DNA from: Dallia pectoralis
Taxonomy: Eukaryota; Chordata; Actinopteri; Esociformes; Umbridae
Assembly (NCBI GenBank): GCA_029465975.1
Contig: CM055755.1
Location: forward strand, 7,814,427-7,878,426
Length of the DNA: 64,000 bases
Direction of reading: 5' to 3'
The position numbers were made by a program, and so were the translations under genes. The notes under the pieces were generated by a model. That model was given only the letters and a program-made list of their open reading frames with translations, ran no database searches and had not been told where the DNA came from. The stretch's first letter is position 1, and every line of letters begins with the position of its first letter. This document shows positions 24,201 through 37,000 of the stretch, piece by piece.

Positions 24201-25624
24201 AGCATCCGGCAAATATTCTGTGACACATGCCACGGTTGTGTCAGTGTAATTGCTGGTTGTTGATTACCAACTGTCGTTGTAAAAAGGGCTTTATAAAAGA
24301 CATTAATTGATTAACCGTGGGGGAAATCGGTAAAAGGTTTTCATGGCTGCTACTTTGCCACTCCTCGTGTTGTTGGAGTAACAGTCATTAAGAGATATGC
24401 ATCTGTACTGACGGTTACAAAAATGTTACAAAATGTTGTACAGAGTACTTACTTACATTTGTAAACTCTAGAACCGCAGACAAAATGTATTATTTATTTG
24501 AAACAAATGCAAATGCCAATGTAAAAATCACAGAGAATCAATTGCACCACGTACAACAAAGCTCTATGTGTACGCTACATAAAGGAAGGGCAATTGGTAT
24601 TTCCGTGCTCTAGAAAGGGCTGAGCTGGTAAGACGCTGCTGGGCTTTGGCTGACGGAAAAAACAAACTCACAAAAAGCGGCGGCGGCGGCTACGTGCAAT
24701 GCAAAATCCGTTTCAATTTCTGCTTGCCGGGTTCGGAGCATTTCTTCCATTGCCCCGGGGCACAAGTTCTGGTTAGACGGATCAATAATAGAATGCGGCC
24801 CGCTATTCCTTATAAAATAAGCAGAAGGGAAAACACTACGATCGTCTAACCGGATCATAAACCCTCGACGGAGCGGTCGTAAATAATGGAAGCCTCATTC
24901 CATATGACTGCCGTGATACGGCAGCTACCCCCGAAATGCTTCTGTGGGGAATTGTCCGATTGCTCTTGACACAGGTGCGCGCGTTCACGTTTTAATGACA
25001 ACTAATCACCGAAGCGTGACATCATCGAGATAACTCACATCACGCCACGGCGTGGCTCACATCACGAGCGCGTCGGCGGGGGAATATCAGTTCCCATCGA
25101 AACAATCACCACCGCATCCGGCTAATTTAACTCGGCTGTTAATGAACTGCAGACGGGACCTGATAGGCTAATTGTGTTAAGAAATAACACCGGGGATAAT
25201 TGATTAAGTTGTGTTCATATGTAGCCGGCTGTTTGCTCCTTATCAGGTGCGCCTTAACGCGCACTGCGTGATGTGGCTCTTCAGAACGACGTCGCGGAGG
25301 ATCGCGTGGCTTTGTTTTGATACATGGTGAACAAGTCGCCGTTCCCAACAAGAGAATTAGCATCTGAAATGTTTCCAAAACCGTGCGAGTGTGAATGCGA
25401 GTAGAAATGCTTTTTTTAAAACACTGCCAAAATGCCTTGAACGCCGGCCCACAAATTCAAAGATACTCGAGAAATGAATTGGCAGTTGTGCCGTTCATTA
25501 TTGAGATGAGAGAGGTCAGTTCCTCTTTGTGTGTTGCCAAGCACTTGCTGGACCAAACAAAGTGGACACTAAATGCACACAGGGCCTGTTAAATAACTTT
25601 AAATTTGCACTGGCAGATGTCAGA
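24201..25624. other. Single-copy DNA with a CpG-rich stretch at about 24630-25330
   Basis: A short (GGC)n run lies near 24680. From there to 25330 CpG is frequent, in contrast to the AT-rich surroundings, and no repeat is present. This could be a regulatory element or an unmethylated island. Overlapping ORFs on both strands are under 85 codons and unrecognised. Confidence 0.4.
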
Positions 25625-25715
25625 TGGCATTACATTTTATATTACATTGGTCATTTAGCAGCTGCTCTCATTCAAAGCAATATATATATTAGTGATTGCA
25701 TGTGTTTTAGTACCT
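25625..25715 (-). mobile_element. SINE-like tail remnant (copy 4)
   Basis: ATTACATTGGTCATTTAGCA then GCTGCTCTCATTCAAAGCAA matches the antisense form of the SINE tail (known form GTCATTTAGCAGACGCTCTT). Only the tail is preserved. Confidence 0.65.
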
Positions 25716-26499
25716 ATCCAGTACTACCGATGTTTGGTTTCAGGGGAGGACAATGGAATGGAAAGAGTCAACTGGAAGCTGGAGATGATGAGCGGGCTAG
25801 CATTGAGCCTTTACCCAGGACTAACACTACGTACCATTGAATCTTAAGACACAGAGAGTCTGGGTACTTGTTTAACGCCCAGTCTGAAAAATGCCACTCC
25901 TGCCCTGCACAACAACCGTAGTCCAACCTCAACTCCACAATTGCTGTCTGGTTTGGGTGAGCGGCTCCTGGTGACAGAAGTGAACCTCCGTTGAGATTCT
26001 ACAACCCCTAAGGCGCAAGGAACGATCACTGAGGTACCACGAGACACCTCTGTCACCTCATGGCTCTAAAATCCAAAGGACAGGGCACCAGTTCTTGATC
26101 GAATAATCCCTCCACCTGACCGCTTGATTTCCCCATGCTGTGGGCCTCACCAACCGGCCATCTGTCTTACAAAGACTAACCAGGCTATGTCTACGAAATC
26201 AAACCACCTTGAAACCTGCCTCATATCCCTGCCTTAAGATGTAATGACATACACCGGAACAGTAAAACTGATAATGTGCGCGCTAACTGTGCTTGCGAGA
26301 TGTATTCACCACATATTTGTCATATCCAGCCAGTGTTAATGTGCTCCAACTTAATGTAGATCTCTGTGCATTTGGTCCCCACAAAATGTCCGCCCATTGC
26401 AGAACCATCACACGGAAGTGAAGCGCTGATTCCGATTGGCTGTCCAGACTCGCGACAACACGTCTCCGAAGTACACCGTCTGGATCGGTATTTAAAGAG
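25716..26499. other. Single-copy spacer
   Basis: Unique sequence with no recognised gene. Several ORFs of 65-100 codons overlap on both strands and show no domain. Confidence 0.4.
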
Positions 26500-27050
26500 G
26501 TCTTCCACGCGCCTGATCAAATACCTCGGCGTATTTGACTAGTGTCGCCCAGCCGGAGCGTAGCCAGAGCGTCCAGGGACGACTCGGGCCGCTTATCCAT
26601 TCCCTGAACTAATGAACAGCAGCGGGGTACACAGACGCACTGCGGGCGACGACATGCCCCGTCCACTGGCCCAGCCCGGCTCCTGCTTCCAAGTAGCTCT
26701 CGCTTCACTTCCATCTCAGATCCTGTTAGCTCCCCGCTCGCTCTGCTGCTGCTGCAGTCCCAGGTTCCTCTCCAGCCACGACCCCCCCCTCCCCCGAAAC
26801 GCGGATCCACTCCCCAGCGCCCGCTGTGATTAATGCAGGTGCCACTTTGTGCGCCGCGGCGTAATGTGGAGCCGCGATGGTTTCTCCCGCAGTGGACTCT
26901 TGTTCAGACAGGGCCAGATGGATAGGACACGGGGGGTTGGGGGATCGAAGCGGGGGAAACGAGGGGAGTCTGGAAGCACATTTCAGGCAATCCCAGTTCA
27001 ATGAGAGTTACAGGCGGTATAAATCTGCTGAGAAAAAGACAGAGGAGCGG
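26500..27050 (+). promoter_or_regulatory. CpG-rich stretch with TATA-like box, candidate promoter
   Basis: The stretch is GC-rich and CpG-dense compared with most of the window. Near its end, GGCGGTATAAATCTGC supplies a TATA-like box at 27018-27024, which would place a start site near 27045-27055. The next ATG is at 27080. On the opposite strand there is no equally clear start signal. TATA-like words arise by chance in AT-rich DNA, but this one is in a GC-rich setting. This is a candidate only. Confidence 0.3.
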
Positions 27051-27079
27051 CCGGAGTGGCAGTTCTTTAACTCCCAAGC

Positions 27080-27250
27080 ATGGATGGCCGCCGCTTAGTG
27101 GAGTTTCTCTGGTGTCATTGTGACCTCCTCGCATACGGCTGTATCTCCTCCTGGCTAAAGGCTCGGGGGCTGGGCACGCTCCGTCCCCGTCTGCAGCTCG
27201 AAACCACGTCGGATAATAAAGATTTGGAGATTTCCGTCAATGTAGAATAA
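27080..27250 (+). CDS. Candidate 56-codon small ORF behind the TATA-like box
   Basis: The first ATG after the TATA-like box at 27018 lies in a strong initiation context (CAAGCATGG, with A at -3 and G at +4). It opens 56 codons ending in TAA at 27248. The product begins MDGRRLVEFLWCHCDLLAYG, with a fairly hydrophobic stretch from about residue 6 to 27, then a basic segment and an acidic tail ending EISVNVE. I recognise no family. It could be the first exon of a longer gene, a short peptide, or chance. It is included because it is the only ATG-started ORF in a plausible promoter context. Confidence 0.15.
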   Translation: MDGRRLVEFLWCHCDLLAYGCISSWLKARGLGTLRPRLQLETTSDNKDLEISVNVE

Positions 27251-30200
27251 CCTATTTCTGCGTAATGCCGGAAAAATACATCAACGATCAAATGTTTTTC
27301 TTATTTGTCGGCGTATTTCACACTCAGACGTGCTAGATCTTGAACGGGGAATGAATTGAACCGGGTCAAGTCGTTTGACGGAAGGTGAAATTAATTGTGA
27401 GTCGCACTGAAAGAAACCCTCTCAAACGAATGCTTACGTCGAGGACATCTAATTAAAATGAGTGCAGGCTAACGTTTTCTGAAACCCATCAGTTTAGAGG
27501 CGGCCACATTCACAGCAGAGCATAAATTATTAATTTACAACATCACACCAGAGCCTCTGTGCAACTGCTCGGTCCCATTGACAGGCATCTATTAGAACAA
27601 GCAATCGCCGGTGACCTAAAAATAGACGTTGAAAGAGTACAGAAGAACGTCGGTTAACTTTTGTTCTTGAGTGAGACATTAAATGCTCAAGGACATGGCG
27701 GCCATTTTGTCCAGCAGGGCCCCGCGTCAAAGACGATGAAGTAGTCCCCTCCAGAGAGGCATTACCTGGACTTCTAGAACACCGGACAGAGCTATATTAG
27801 ATGGCCTGTTTACACTGCCAGGGGCCAGTGCTCTAATCTGATTGTATTGTCACCACCCTGTCTATTAGATTGAATTATCTGACTTGAATATGAGTGCCAA
27901 AACACTACAGAAGTCTTGGGAAAATGATCACCCATGGTACAGGGTGTGGCAGTGGGACACGTCGACAGCTGGCAAACTGGGCATTGGCAAATAGCAGTCA
28001 CGTTCATTAGTTTCCGCTGGACCGGCTTTTTCTAATATTTCAGCTTTTAGTAATATTGAATTGTTCAATGGTGAATAGTAACTAGAAACCAAGGGGGGTT
28101 TAAATTACGAAGGCTGATGATACATGATACACGAGACCAGATAACAGATGTGCAGGTATCTATCGCTGGTTTAGATGAAGATTACGGCATTTCAGAGTTT
28201 TGTGATATATTGCCAGTATACCAAAGCGAAAGTCTTTGTCTAGAGACTCTGCAATGTGTCATTTCCCGAGAAAAGTTCTTAGCAATATATTATTGTTATT
28301 GTGTTCCGTCAATATTCTAAAAGAACACGAAGGACGATACAGTCGAGTTTGTAGGAATACAGCCGCAACGATATTCGCTTAATCTTGAGATAATCTCCTA
28401 TAAACCCTTGAACATTGAGTCCAATGCAGATTAGAGTAATTTCCAGGTGTCTTGCAACAACGGCGAGTTTCACTGACACAGAAAAAAATGTTTGAAATTG
28501 ATGAATTAACGCTGTAAAAAATCCAAACAGAGAGAAGGTAACGCCGCTCTCAAGGTTCCTGAAGATGAACTGTTGCAGGCCGAGTATTGAGAGATGAAAG
28601 GCCTAAACAAAAACGATGACTGTCAGGAGGTTCTTTAAAGAAGGCAATACATCAAAACCTGAGCAGGAACTACCCTCTAGAAGCTCCTTCATGGAGGCCT
28701 ATTCGTGAAAGTGTAGAGAGCGTGTGTGTGTGTGTGTGTGTGTCGGTGTTTAAGCGCGTGCTACGTGACCCGGCTGACCAGGGCACGTAGAAAATCAGGG
28801 CTCCCAGTGAATCCATTCAAGGCGCCAGCCGTCTTGGGTCGGGTGAAGAAATACAAGTTTCCTAAAAAAAAACACCTTTATGGTCTATCCGGTTTGAGAT
28901 ATTACACCTGCTGTTGCCCACCTCCCCAGATCCACCCATCTCATGATCCGGGCCAAGTCAGGAGGCAACCAGCCCAGATTAATTCTTCACACAGACGCTC
29001 GGTGAGTAATCACACTGCTTTCGAACTACTCTTGCTACGCTTGTTATTAACTTTTCAGCGCAGATAAGGAGGAACGCTCCGAACACGCCGAGCATCTTGC
29101 ACGGAATCGAATTTTTCCAACATTTCAGATAATAGCTCGCTTTTATCGTAATCTGTTTAAAAACAGGGTCTCCGGCAATAAAGATAGGACTAGTTGATAT
29201 CTGGTGGCTTACCGTGGTATAATTGAGGTGCAGCGAACAACGCTCTGGGTCAATATGTGGAAAATTTGAAGAACCATCGATTTCCAGGTTAAGAGCCGGC
29301 GACACACACGGCATTCCACTGCGGCGTACGTGAAAGCTGCACGGGTCATTCTGTGTCGAGGGAGTTATTTGTCTGGATCTGAGGACGCTCACGCTTCTTC
29401 AGCGGCGCGGAGATTGCCCTCATCAATTTAAGCCTTTTCTCTCTGAGGTCATTGTCATCAGATGGACCACGACACCGTGTCATTATGCTTACTCAACCCG
29501 TGTGTCGGTCCGGACAATACGCTCACTATCTACTCTGATTAAGAGCACCCGAGAGTTGAAGGGATTTACGATTTTAGCGTCGGAAAAACATTCCACCTCA
29601 GATGGACCCTCACAGAAACGGAGGCGTACACGGGCGGATTTACGCGAGGCAGTCTTGCACATCTTAAGTCCCGGGCTCATTGTGTTATTTCAACAACTGG
29701 GAGTCGTCGTGTTCGGCAAGCATCGCAGACGACAACAGGGATTAGATTTGCGCCCGTTACACAGCATCCATTACCTACAGTACATCGGCGGATGTGTTTT
29801 GGAAGTGTCACCGGCTGTAAAACATCTCTCCCTCAGCACCGAGTCCCATCGCCCTGGGGACAGCCAGACGGATCCATTAACAGTGACCTTTTCACAACCC
29901 CACTGCCGTCTTCCCATCCCAGCAAGATCATCTGCAGAAGCCTGCGGAAAAATTATTACTCGGAAGCCCTTGCGAAAGCGAACAGGAAAATCGACGTACA
30001 CAAAAACACGGGAATATTTTTGAATAGTCTAGAACAGAATGAGAACCTCCGCAGCGAACAGGAATATTTAAAGAAATAACTAGATACAAAAGAACTAAGA
30101 TATCTGATGCTGTTGAACTGGGAAGTAACACTCAGACCTCTATTATTCTGGTGCTCGTATCTCATGAGAAGATAAATGAAGCGCTCCTTTGCGCGTACCC

Positions 30201-30378
30201 TCAGCATTTTAATTAGCTGCTCTTTAATTCCGCCTGACCCTCGTTCAACTTTGATCAGCCAGTAGTAGCAGCGATAAGAAGCCGCCACTCAGTTGCGCGG
30301 CCCAGGGTTGCACCACGACAACGGCCTCGTCTTCACCCGTTCCGAGGTTCCATAGTACATAAATCTGCCAGCTGGACG
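27251..30378. other. Single-copy DNA, possible conserved non-coding stretches
   Basis: No gene was recognised. 27200-27540 carries homeodomain-type words (TCTAATTAAAATG, AAATTATTAATTT) and no repeats. A (GT)n tract lies at about 28723-28743. The interval 29300-30000 has frequent CpG. An open stretch of 174 codons at 29502-30023 has no ATG inside it and no recognisable domain, so I do not call it a gene. Confidence 0.35.
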
Positions 30379-30992
30379 TACAGTGGATATAAAAAGTCTA
30401 CACAACCCAAAATGTTTTTGTCATGTGAAAAATTTTACAAAGATAAATGCCAGAAGTTTTTCCACCTTTAATATGACCTATAACGTGAACACTTAATTGA
30501 AAAACAAACTGAAATCAGTTTCAGGGTCTTGGCAATCTTCTTATAGCCTAGGGAGACCAACAATAGATTTTTTTCAGACCCTCAGAGAGTTATTTGCCAT
30601 GAGGTGACTTTCAGTGACCAGTATGAGTGTGAGAGCGATAACACAGAACACACCTGCTCCCCATTCACACCGGAAACCTTGTAACACTAACGAGTCACAT
30701 GACACCAGGGAAGGAAAATGGCTAATTGGGCACATTTTGGACATTTTCACTTAGGCGTGAACTCACTTTTGTCGCCAGTGGTTCAGACATTAATGGCTGT
30801 GTGGTGAGTTATGTAGAGGGGACAGTACATTCTTGACCTTTTTTTTTTTTATCCGCCCACTCGTCTTTGCAAAAGCGCTCCAAATCTGTCAGATTGCGAG
30901 GACATCTCCTGTGCACAGCCCTCTTCAGATCACACCAGATCTCCCCAAATAACCTGGCACTTTTTCAGGGGTGTGTAGACTTTTCTTAGCGA
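30379..30992. mobile_element. Composite Tc1-like element: one family interrupted by another
   Basis: The left end TACAGTGGATATAAAAAGTC then TACACA and the right end CAGGGGTGTGTAGACTTTTC are inverted terminal repeats of one fish Tc1-like family. Flanking internal sequence (TTTTTCCACCTTTAATATGA at left, GCGAGGACATCTCCTGTGCA at right) also fits it. Between about 30515 and 30836 lies sequence of a second family, including CCTCAGAGAGTTATTTGCCA, TGCTCCCCATTCACACC and CACTTTTGTCGCCAGTGG. No transposase frame survives. The second family was probably inserted into or recombined with the first. Confidence 0.8.
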
Positions 30993-32435
30993 GCAGACAC
31001 ATGTCAGGCCAGGGTCTAGTAGCTAGGCAGCATCCCTGGCTAGATGTGCCAACATTATTTATCTGGAAACTACTCGCTAAAATGAGTACACAACAAAAGC
31101 CATCCAGACGAGGAGACAAAATCCCGCTTACCTTCCCCTTTTTCACGCCCTGTACAGCCCAACTAATTGAAATATAGAACAAATTGGTTTAACGGAGAAC
31201 AAGTGGGCGGGAGCGAACATCCTCTCACTGATATCCATAGTGACTTACAAAACGAAACAATCAAATTAACGCCACATTCAACTTTTATTAAATGGACATT
31301 CTAAATGTTTGCAAATATTTACCAAAATAACCACCATCACACTTCAAGCCCACTCCCACTTAAAATACGTTTAATCAACAAATATCACGCATTTGTACAA
31401 ATGTTAAAAGATTCCACCAGAAACGAGTAAAATCACCTCATAACTAAACCAATATTAAGTTCACAGCTTATTATGTGACAATTATTACATTATTTAAAGG
31501 CGTCAGGTGACTTCAGCCAAGCATATTATTGGCCGCTCACTTATACCCGTAATGAATGAATCATGGCCTGCTCCTGTATGCCAGGTATAATCAGAGACCA
31601 GTGGAGTTCGGATGGGGAGAGAGCACCATGAAGGTGTCAATGTGTATTGCATCTCCCTCCTCCAGACCCACACCACCTGCAGCCGGCCCGGCGGACTGAC
31701 TGCTCGCGACGACAATGAGATCATTTCATGTCAGTCATACGTCCTGGTTTGCTTTTACACCTTTAGCTCCTAGCGCAGCAAACGACCCGAACGCCACACA
31801 GTCTGAACGCGTCGGGCCGGAACCATATGAAGGTTCTACCTCCTTTAAATGCATTTGTTCTTCTGTGGAAGGCGCCATCTGCCAGATGGGAACGCCGACA
31901 GACTTATATTCCACTGATGAAGTCAAACAGCCAGGCGTCTTCACAATTGGACCCACAAATATTGAGAGAACTATATAAACACCACTGGGCAAACAAGTGG
32001 ATCCAACAGAGTACCAGTGGGCAATAGGACGGGCCCCAGGACGGACAACAGAGCATCAGAACAGCCCGGTATTGCACATGGATACACAGTCTGTATCAGA
32101 GGCCATGATGTGGTGCACAAGAAAATAGGATTTTTAAAAATATATATAATATATAATAAAACAATTGACCGTGACATCAGGCAAAAACAATACACAGGAT
32201 GGAAGCAGAATTGTAAAGCATTCACCCGGATGCTTTGACCTTCACTCCCTCATCCTTTCCAGTTTGATCTCCTGAGAACGTGAGAGACCGTGCACTGTAA
32301 GTGACCAAAAAAGGGGTGAAAAACATTTATGGTAAGAGATAAAACTGCTGATTACACACCCGTATCCACAAGCCAGTGATCGTATCTATTAAAACGAGCA
32401 CCTACATGGGACAGTCATGACAACCATGTTGCCGT
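30993..32435. other. Single-copy spacer
   Basis: No gene or repeat was recognised. A short AT-rich run occurs near 32135-32160. The 31680-31980 stretch is GC-richer and has overlapping short ORFs on both strands, all unrecognised. Confidence 0.4.
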
Positions 32436-32441
32436 TCTGAC

Positions 32442-32508
<67 letters not shown>
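32436..32508. repeat. (CA)n microsatellite
   Basis: About 34 CA dinucleotides, nearly perfect, with one CG near the left end. Likely highly length-polymorphic. Confidence 0.98.
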
Positions 32509-32509
<1 letters not shown>

Positions 32510-33950
32510 CCAAACACATTTGTACTCATTCAGACGGTACTCTGAGGTAAACCACTTCCCTTCTCCAGCTAGCCAGGGCAGACTCCCCCCACCCCAACAA
32601 ATCTTTCAGTGGGATGTTCCCCGTCGTACAAAGTCCTCTTTTACAGAGCGGCAGACGGAAATCTGTTGGGCTTATCTCCTGCGCTCAGGTTCAGGAATAA
32701 AAGCTGGAGACCCCAGCTGCAGCAGAGACCTGATGAGTTCAGCGACCGCACGCTGCAGACTGAGTCAAATCCACTCGGCAGCACGGCAGTTTGTCTTTAA
32801 CGCAGGGACCAGAATGCCGTGCAGCAACTGAAGAACCACGGAAAGGCAATGCGTGCTAGACAATATGACAATTGCTATGATGATTATAAATGGGAAAACG
32901 CATCCACAGTATCTGAAACGGAATGATAAGCGGGGAACATTACGCAATAAAGCGTACAATATGAAATTGAAAAATACCTAGACCAAAGTCAACAAAAAGT
33001 CAAAGTTAGTGAATGTCACGTTGTGTTTTTTACATTATGTTTGTAGATTGAACCAACGAGGCATGCAGGATGACTACGGGTATTTAAAGAAATATGAAAA
33101 GGCTGTTCTGCAGCGCATGAATTCTTACAGACATTTTGTGTGCCGATACAATAAACAGTTTGACACAATATGTGTTTTTCCCCCCCCTGAGAAGCAAATA
33201 TGTGTGCGAGTGTGTGTTTCTACAGGTTACTGTAACCTGGTTGGAATCCCCACAAATACAGTAAACAAGGAAATGTTATCTACCGGGGAAATATAACAAA
33301 ACGACCAAATCGACAAAAATGAATATGGCTGTTGTTTTGAGCGAACGCGGCCCACTGCTCAGCAAAAACAATCTGTTTTTTTCCAACCTTTCTGTCAAAT
33401 AAAGCCTGATAAGTACTGATAAAACATATCTTAACAGGCAGTTGTTTGCATTTTCCCTGTCAGAGTTGACAAATTGATTGTAAGTTAATTTCAATAGATG
33501 TTAGAGCGCTTACTGTTGAGTAAAGCACCTATTCGGATATCTCACTTGTTTGTGCAGTAAATTTACAATGTGCTGATATGGAATCTGAACAGTATTACTT
33601 ATCTCAGTAGTTGATATAGTCTGGCTCATTTCGCATTTCTGCTTCCTTACCCCGATGGCCACTCACACCATTTGATTTGACAGGTGGGTGGGACTTCCGG
33701 TTTGGTGGGTGGGACATCCTGTGCAACGTATGCTAAGGCTGGAACTATCGTTATGACATACGAATGTCCGGTAAATGACATATGACGGGGTGTTTGGTTT
33801 GACTATGTTTTTATTATAAAAACTGTGTTGTGTTTAGATGTTTGATGTTTTGCAGAGTCGAGGGAACGCGTGCATTTGAAGACATGATAAATAAAGGAAG
33901 AACCCGGTAGACCGATTGAGAAAAAATTCTCATTTGCAACAACAACCTGG
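32509..33950. other. Single-copy spacer
   Basis: No gene was recognised. A 19-bp near-duplicate (GGTGGGTGGGACTTCC and GGTGGGTGGGACATCC) lies at 33684-33721. Confidence 0.4.
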
Positions 33951-34019
33951 GGAGAACCTGGGGATTGAACCCAGGACATCATACATGCAGGGCATGCACT
34001 CAACCAGAGCTACCCCAAT
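33951..34019 (-). pseudogene. tRNA-Ala(UGC)-like pseudogene or tRNA-derived SINE head
   Basis: Minus-strand reading gives GGGGTAGCTCTGGTTGAGTG, an A-box-like D arm. Then comes an anticodon stem-loop with stem CATGC/GTATG and loop CCTGCAT carrying anticodon TGC. Then comes a T arm GGGTTCAATCCC that matches the B box. The order and spacing agree with cytosolic tRNA-Ala(UGC). The acceptor stem pairs poorly, the universal T33 is C, and no CCA-compatible end is evident, so it is probably a pseudogene or the head of a SINE rather than a working tRNA. Confidence 0.7.
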
Positions 34020-37000
34020 TACACCTTAGAATTAAATGTTTCAATTCCCATTTTGAAATGTTAAAACAGAATGACATGAAACAATTTGCAATCAACAATG
34101 ATGTCAAAGCGAGTGTTGTAGAAAGATTTAAAGAAACAATTAAATGATAAATTAACCCTTGTATCGCAAAGAAAATAAAACCCATCAACCAATCTGGAGA
34201 TTTCCTACTAAACATACTAAGCATTCATGGCCATTTATAAGTACCCTTCATAACCAGTCTAATTGTATCAAGACATAAGTAAACAACATGAGTCATGCTC
34301 AGAATTGTATTTATTGGTGACAGCGCATCAAAAATGACAAGGATCCAAAAGGGCTAATCAGATGCAAGACTGTGTGACTATTATTAGACAATGGAAGCTT
34401 GACACAAATAAAGTGCCTGTAAATCTGCCAGGTTCTGAGACTGAGGGGGATGTAGCAAGCATCTGAGACGAAACGTTGACCGAAATGTGACCCTTATTGA
34501 TGATATTTAGGACAACCAGCCCCGAGAGGAGCAAGCCCAATGTTGAATATATTCCTAATGGGATATTCAGGTGGAAAGATTTGACTTCACGGACATCAAA
34601 CGGCAAATGTATCTTTAAAGTACAGGTTGTTAGGGGCTCACACCTGAGGGATCTGGTTAAAAGTGTGACAGCTACTTCCAAAATTGCTGCGTCTAGAAGA
34701 CTGTTGGGTTTGGGGGGGGGGGTTAAGAGGCCATTGCATGTGCCTTTCAAAGGAACTGGTTAGAAATAACATTGATTTCTAAAAACTACTGCCTGGTGAT
34801 GATACACACGAGCATTTAGCCACACCCGGGACCCCTAGTTCTGGAGTGCACAGTACAGTGGCTTCTGCTTGTGTTTATTAATCAACCAAAGCTTTGTTTG
34901 CCTCGCCTGTCATAGACCTCACACAACAGCCTGCACGGCAGCGATATGTGGTCGCCTGTAGACAACGGCCCAGGCCACTGCGGCCACACAATTTGCTTTT
35001 ATTTATTACAATAAAGCAGGAATACACATGACATTTATTTTTACATTACGTCTTTTCTTTTTAACTACCACGACACAACTGAAATGATTCACGAGAGTGA
35101 GCAAAGGGTGCGCAGTAAAATGTGTAAAGAGAGAAGTCAGACGTGTCAATAGCCAAGGTTTGGTCCTTCCTTTTTATTCAGAAATGCATTTCCAAAATGT
35201 ACCCCTGATATCTGGGCTAGTAAGGAGTTTTCTGTCTGTTTTCATTTTTAGGAAAAGCCCCCAAAAATAGGCGGAACTGAGAAAAATGTTTATAGCCACA
35301 GTGCAACACCATACAAATTCAACAAAGTGTGCGAAAAAACCTTACGCTTATGTTTAGCCAATACCCTAAACCTGAAACAAATTTGATGACACACGTACAT
35401 TTCGTTGTGTCCCTATATTTATGTTTGCTCTAACATTTTAAACCTTAAAAGCAAATTTCAGCTCAGAGCCCTGGCTTGGATGCCGGTGATCTCAGCCCAG
35501 CTGAGCGAGAGGGTGTCTTTCTTCCAGCAAGTAAGGATTTCAGTTTAGACATCGTGACAACAACAGTGTGCGATGTGCTTCGGATGACACAAATCTTGAC
35601 ATTGAGATTCGATGCAATACAGCCAGCAGCAGCTTAATCCGATAATTTTCTCAAAAGTACAGTTTATTATATCTGTTCATCTAATTGTATAATTATTGTG
35701 CATCAAATATATGATAAATATATGATAAACGACCCTACTGCAATAGAGATAAAGATTGCCCTTTATACCAGCCAAATGACAAGCAAACTGCACAACAAAT
35801 AAAGTAGATTCTCAAAAAATCACTCTGGCTCGTAACGACAATTACATGTTTTTCTCAGGCGACACGTTTGAGACTGATTATTCTACGAGTAACCATGGTA
35901 ACAGTCTTAGGCATCGTGAAATGTGACCGTTTGACAGGGAGAGAGCCATTCTCACATTACAATCATTTCCCTCATTTTTATTTAAGTAGAATTTAGACTA
36001 AACACACAACAATTATTTTGAAGATTTTCATCAGTATAAACCTTTATCTATACAACTTATATATGATGCTGAGCCAGTGGGCGTTTATATAAATAATCTT
36101 TCTGACCACTGTCATTTGGTTTTCTCAGCTGTTTGTCATTGGTAAATCACTCTACCTATACAAAATACATGGAGCCCCCTAGCCAATTTCAAAAGCCCCA
36201 TAGTCACTTTTTCCAGGCACAGGCCTAGATAAGTTCACTAGTAAAATCTCCAGCTTGAACACATTTCATTGAATGACCATATCTGGAAAACACAGTATCT
36301 GCAGGTTTGGGAGAATCCAGATCGTCTTTGTGTCAATTTGTCAATTTAAGCCCTTGAATGTGGTGGCTTTATCCGGGCATTTAACAGAACCTGAAAATCC
36401 TTATCTTTGGCTAAAAAAAGACTCTACAGAGGCAACTTTGGATTTGTCTCTTAAGACGCACATATAATGGCTTTTAAGACATAGATCTGAACCGAGCCAA
36501 GCCGAATGAAGCTGTGCTGAGCTGACATGGTTACGCAACCACCACTATGGCTGTACGTGTTCAGAAAAGGACAATGCAAAAACGAGGAATAAAAGTGAGT
36601 ATTTCAGGCAGCACTGTTACGTTCAGTTAGGCAAGTCAGTGTAAAACATGGTAGTAACTAATACATCTAAGAACTTAATTCAGCACTATAAGCACCACTT
36701 GGCAAGTCCATGATGCTATATTTGCTATTATAGTGGCCTATAATGTTAAATATGTCAGTGTGGGCGTTGTTGTGCAAAGGTGAATGTGTGGTGTTTCTTG
36801 GTTGTATGTCCGTATATTTCCAGGCAAATGTAGGCTCAGTCCCTTCCAGTCATGTCCTGCCCCACGGCAAACTAGCCCCTGGCTTATTCTGGTGGTAATG
36901 CACATACAGCATGTGTTCAAACTCAATAAAAACCATGAATAAAAGGAGTACATCATGAATACGCATGAATAAAACGACGCCGTTCCCCCGCGGCACTTTA

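Noticed and set aside
29502..30023. 173-codon plus-strand ORF as a protein gene
   Set aside because: It has no ATG start or internal methionine and no recognisable domain, and its length is about what chance gives once in a window this size.
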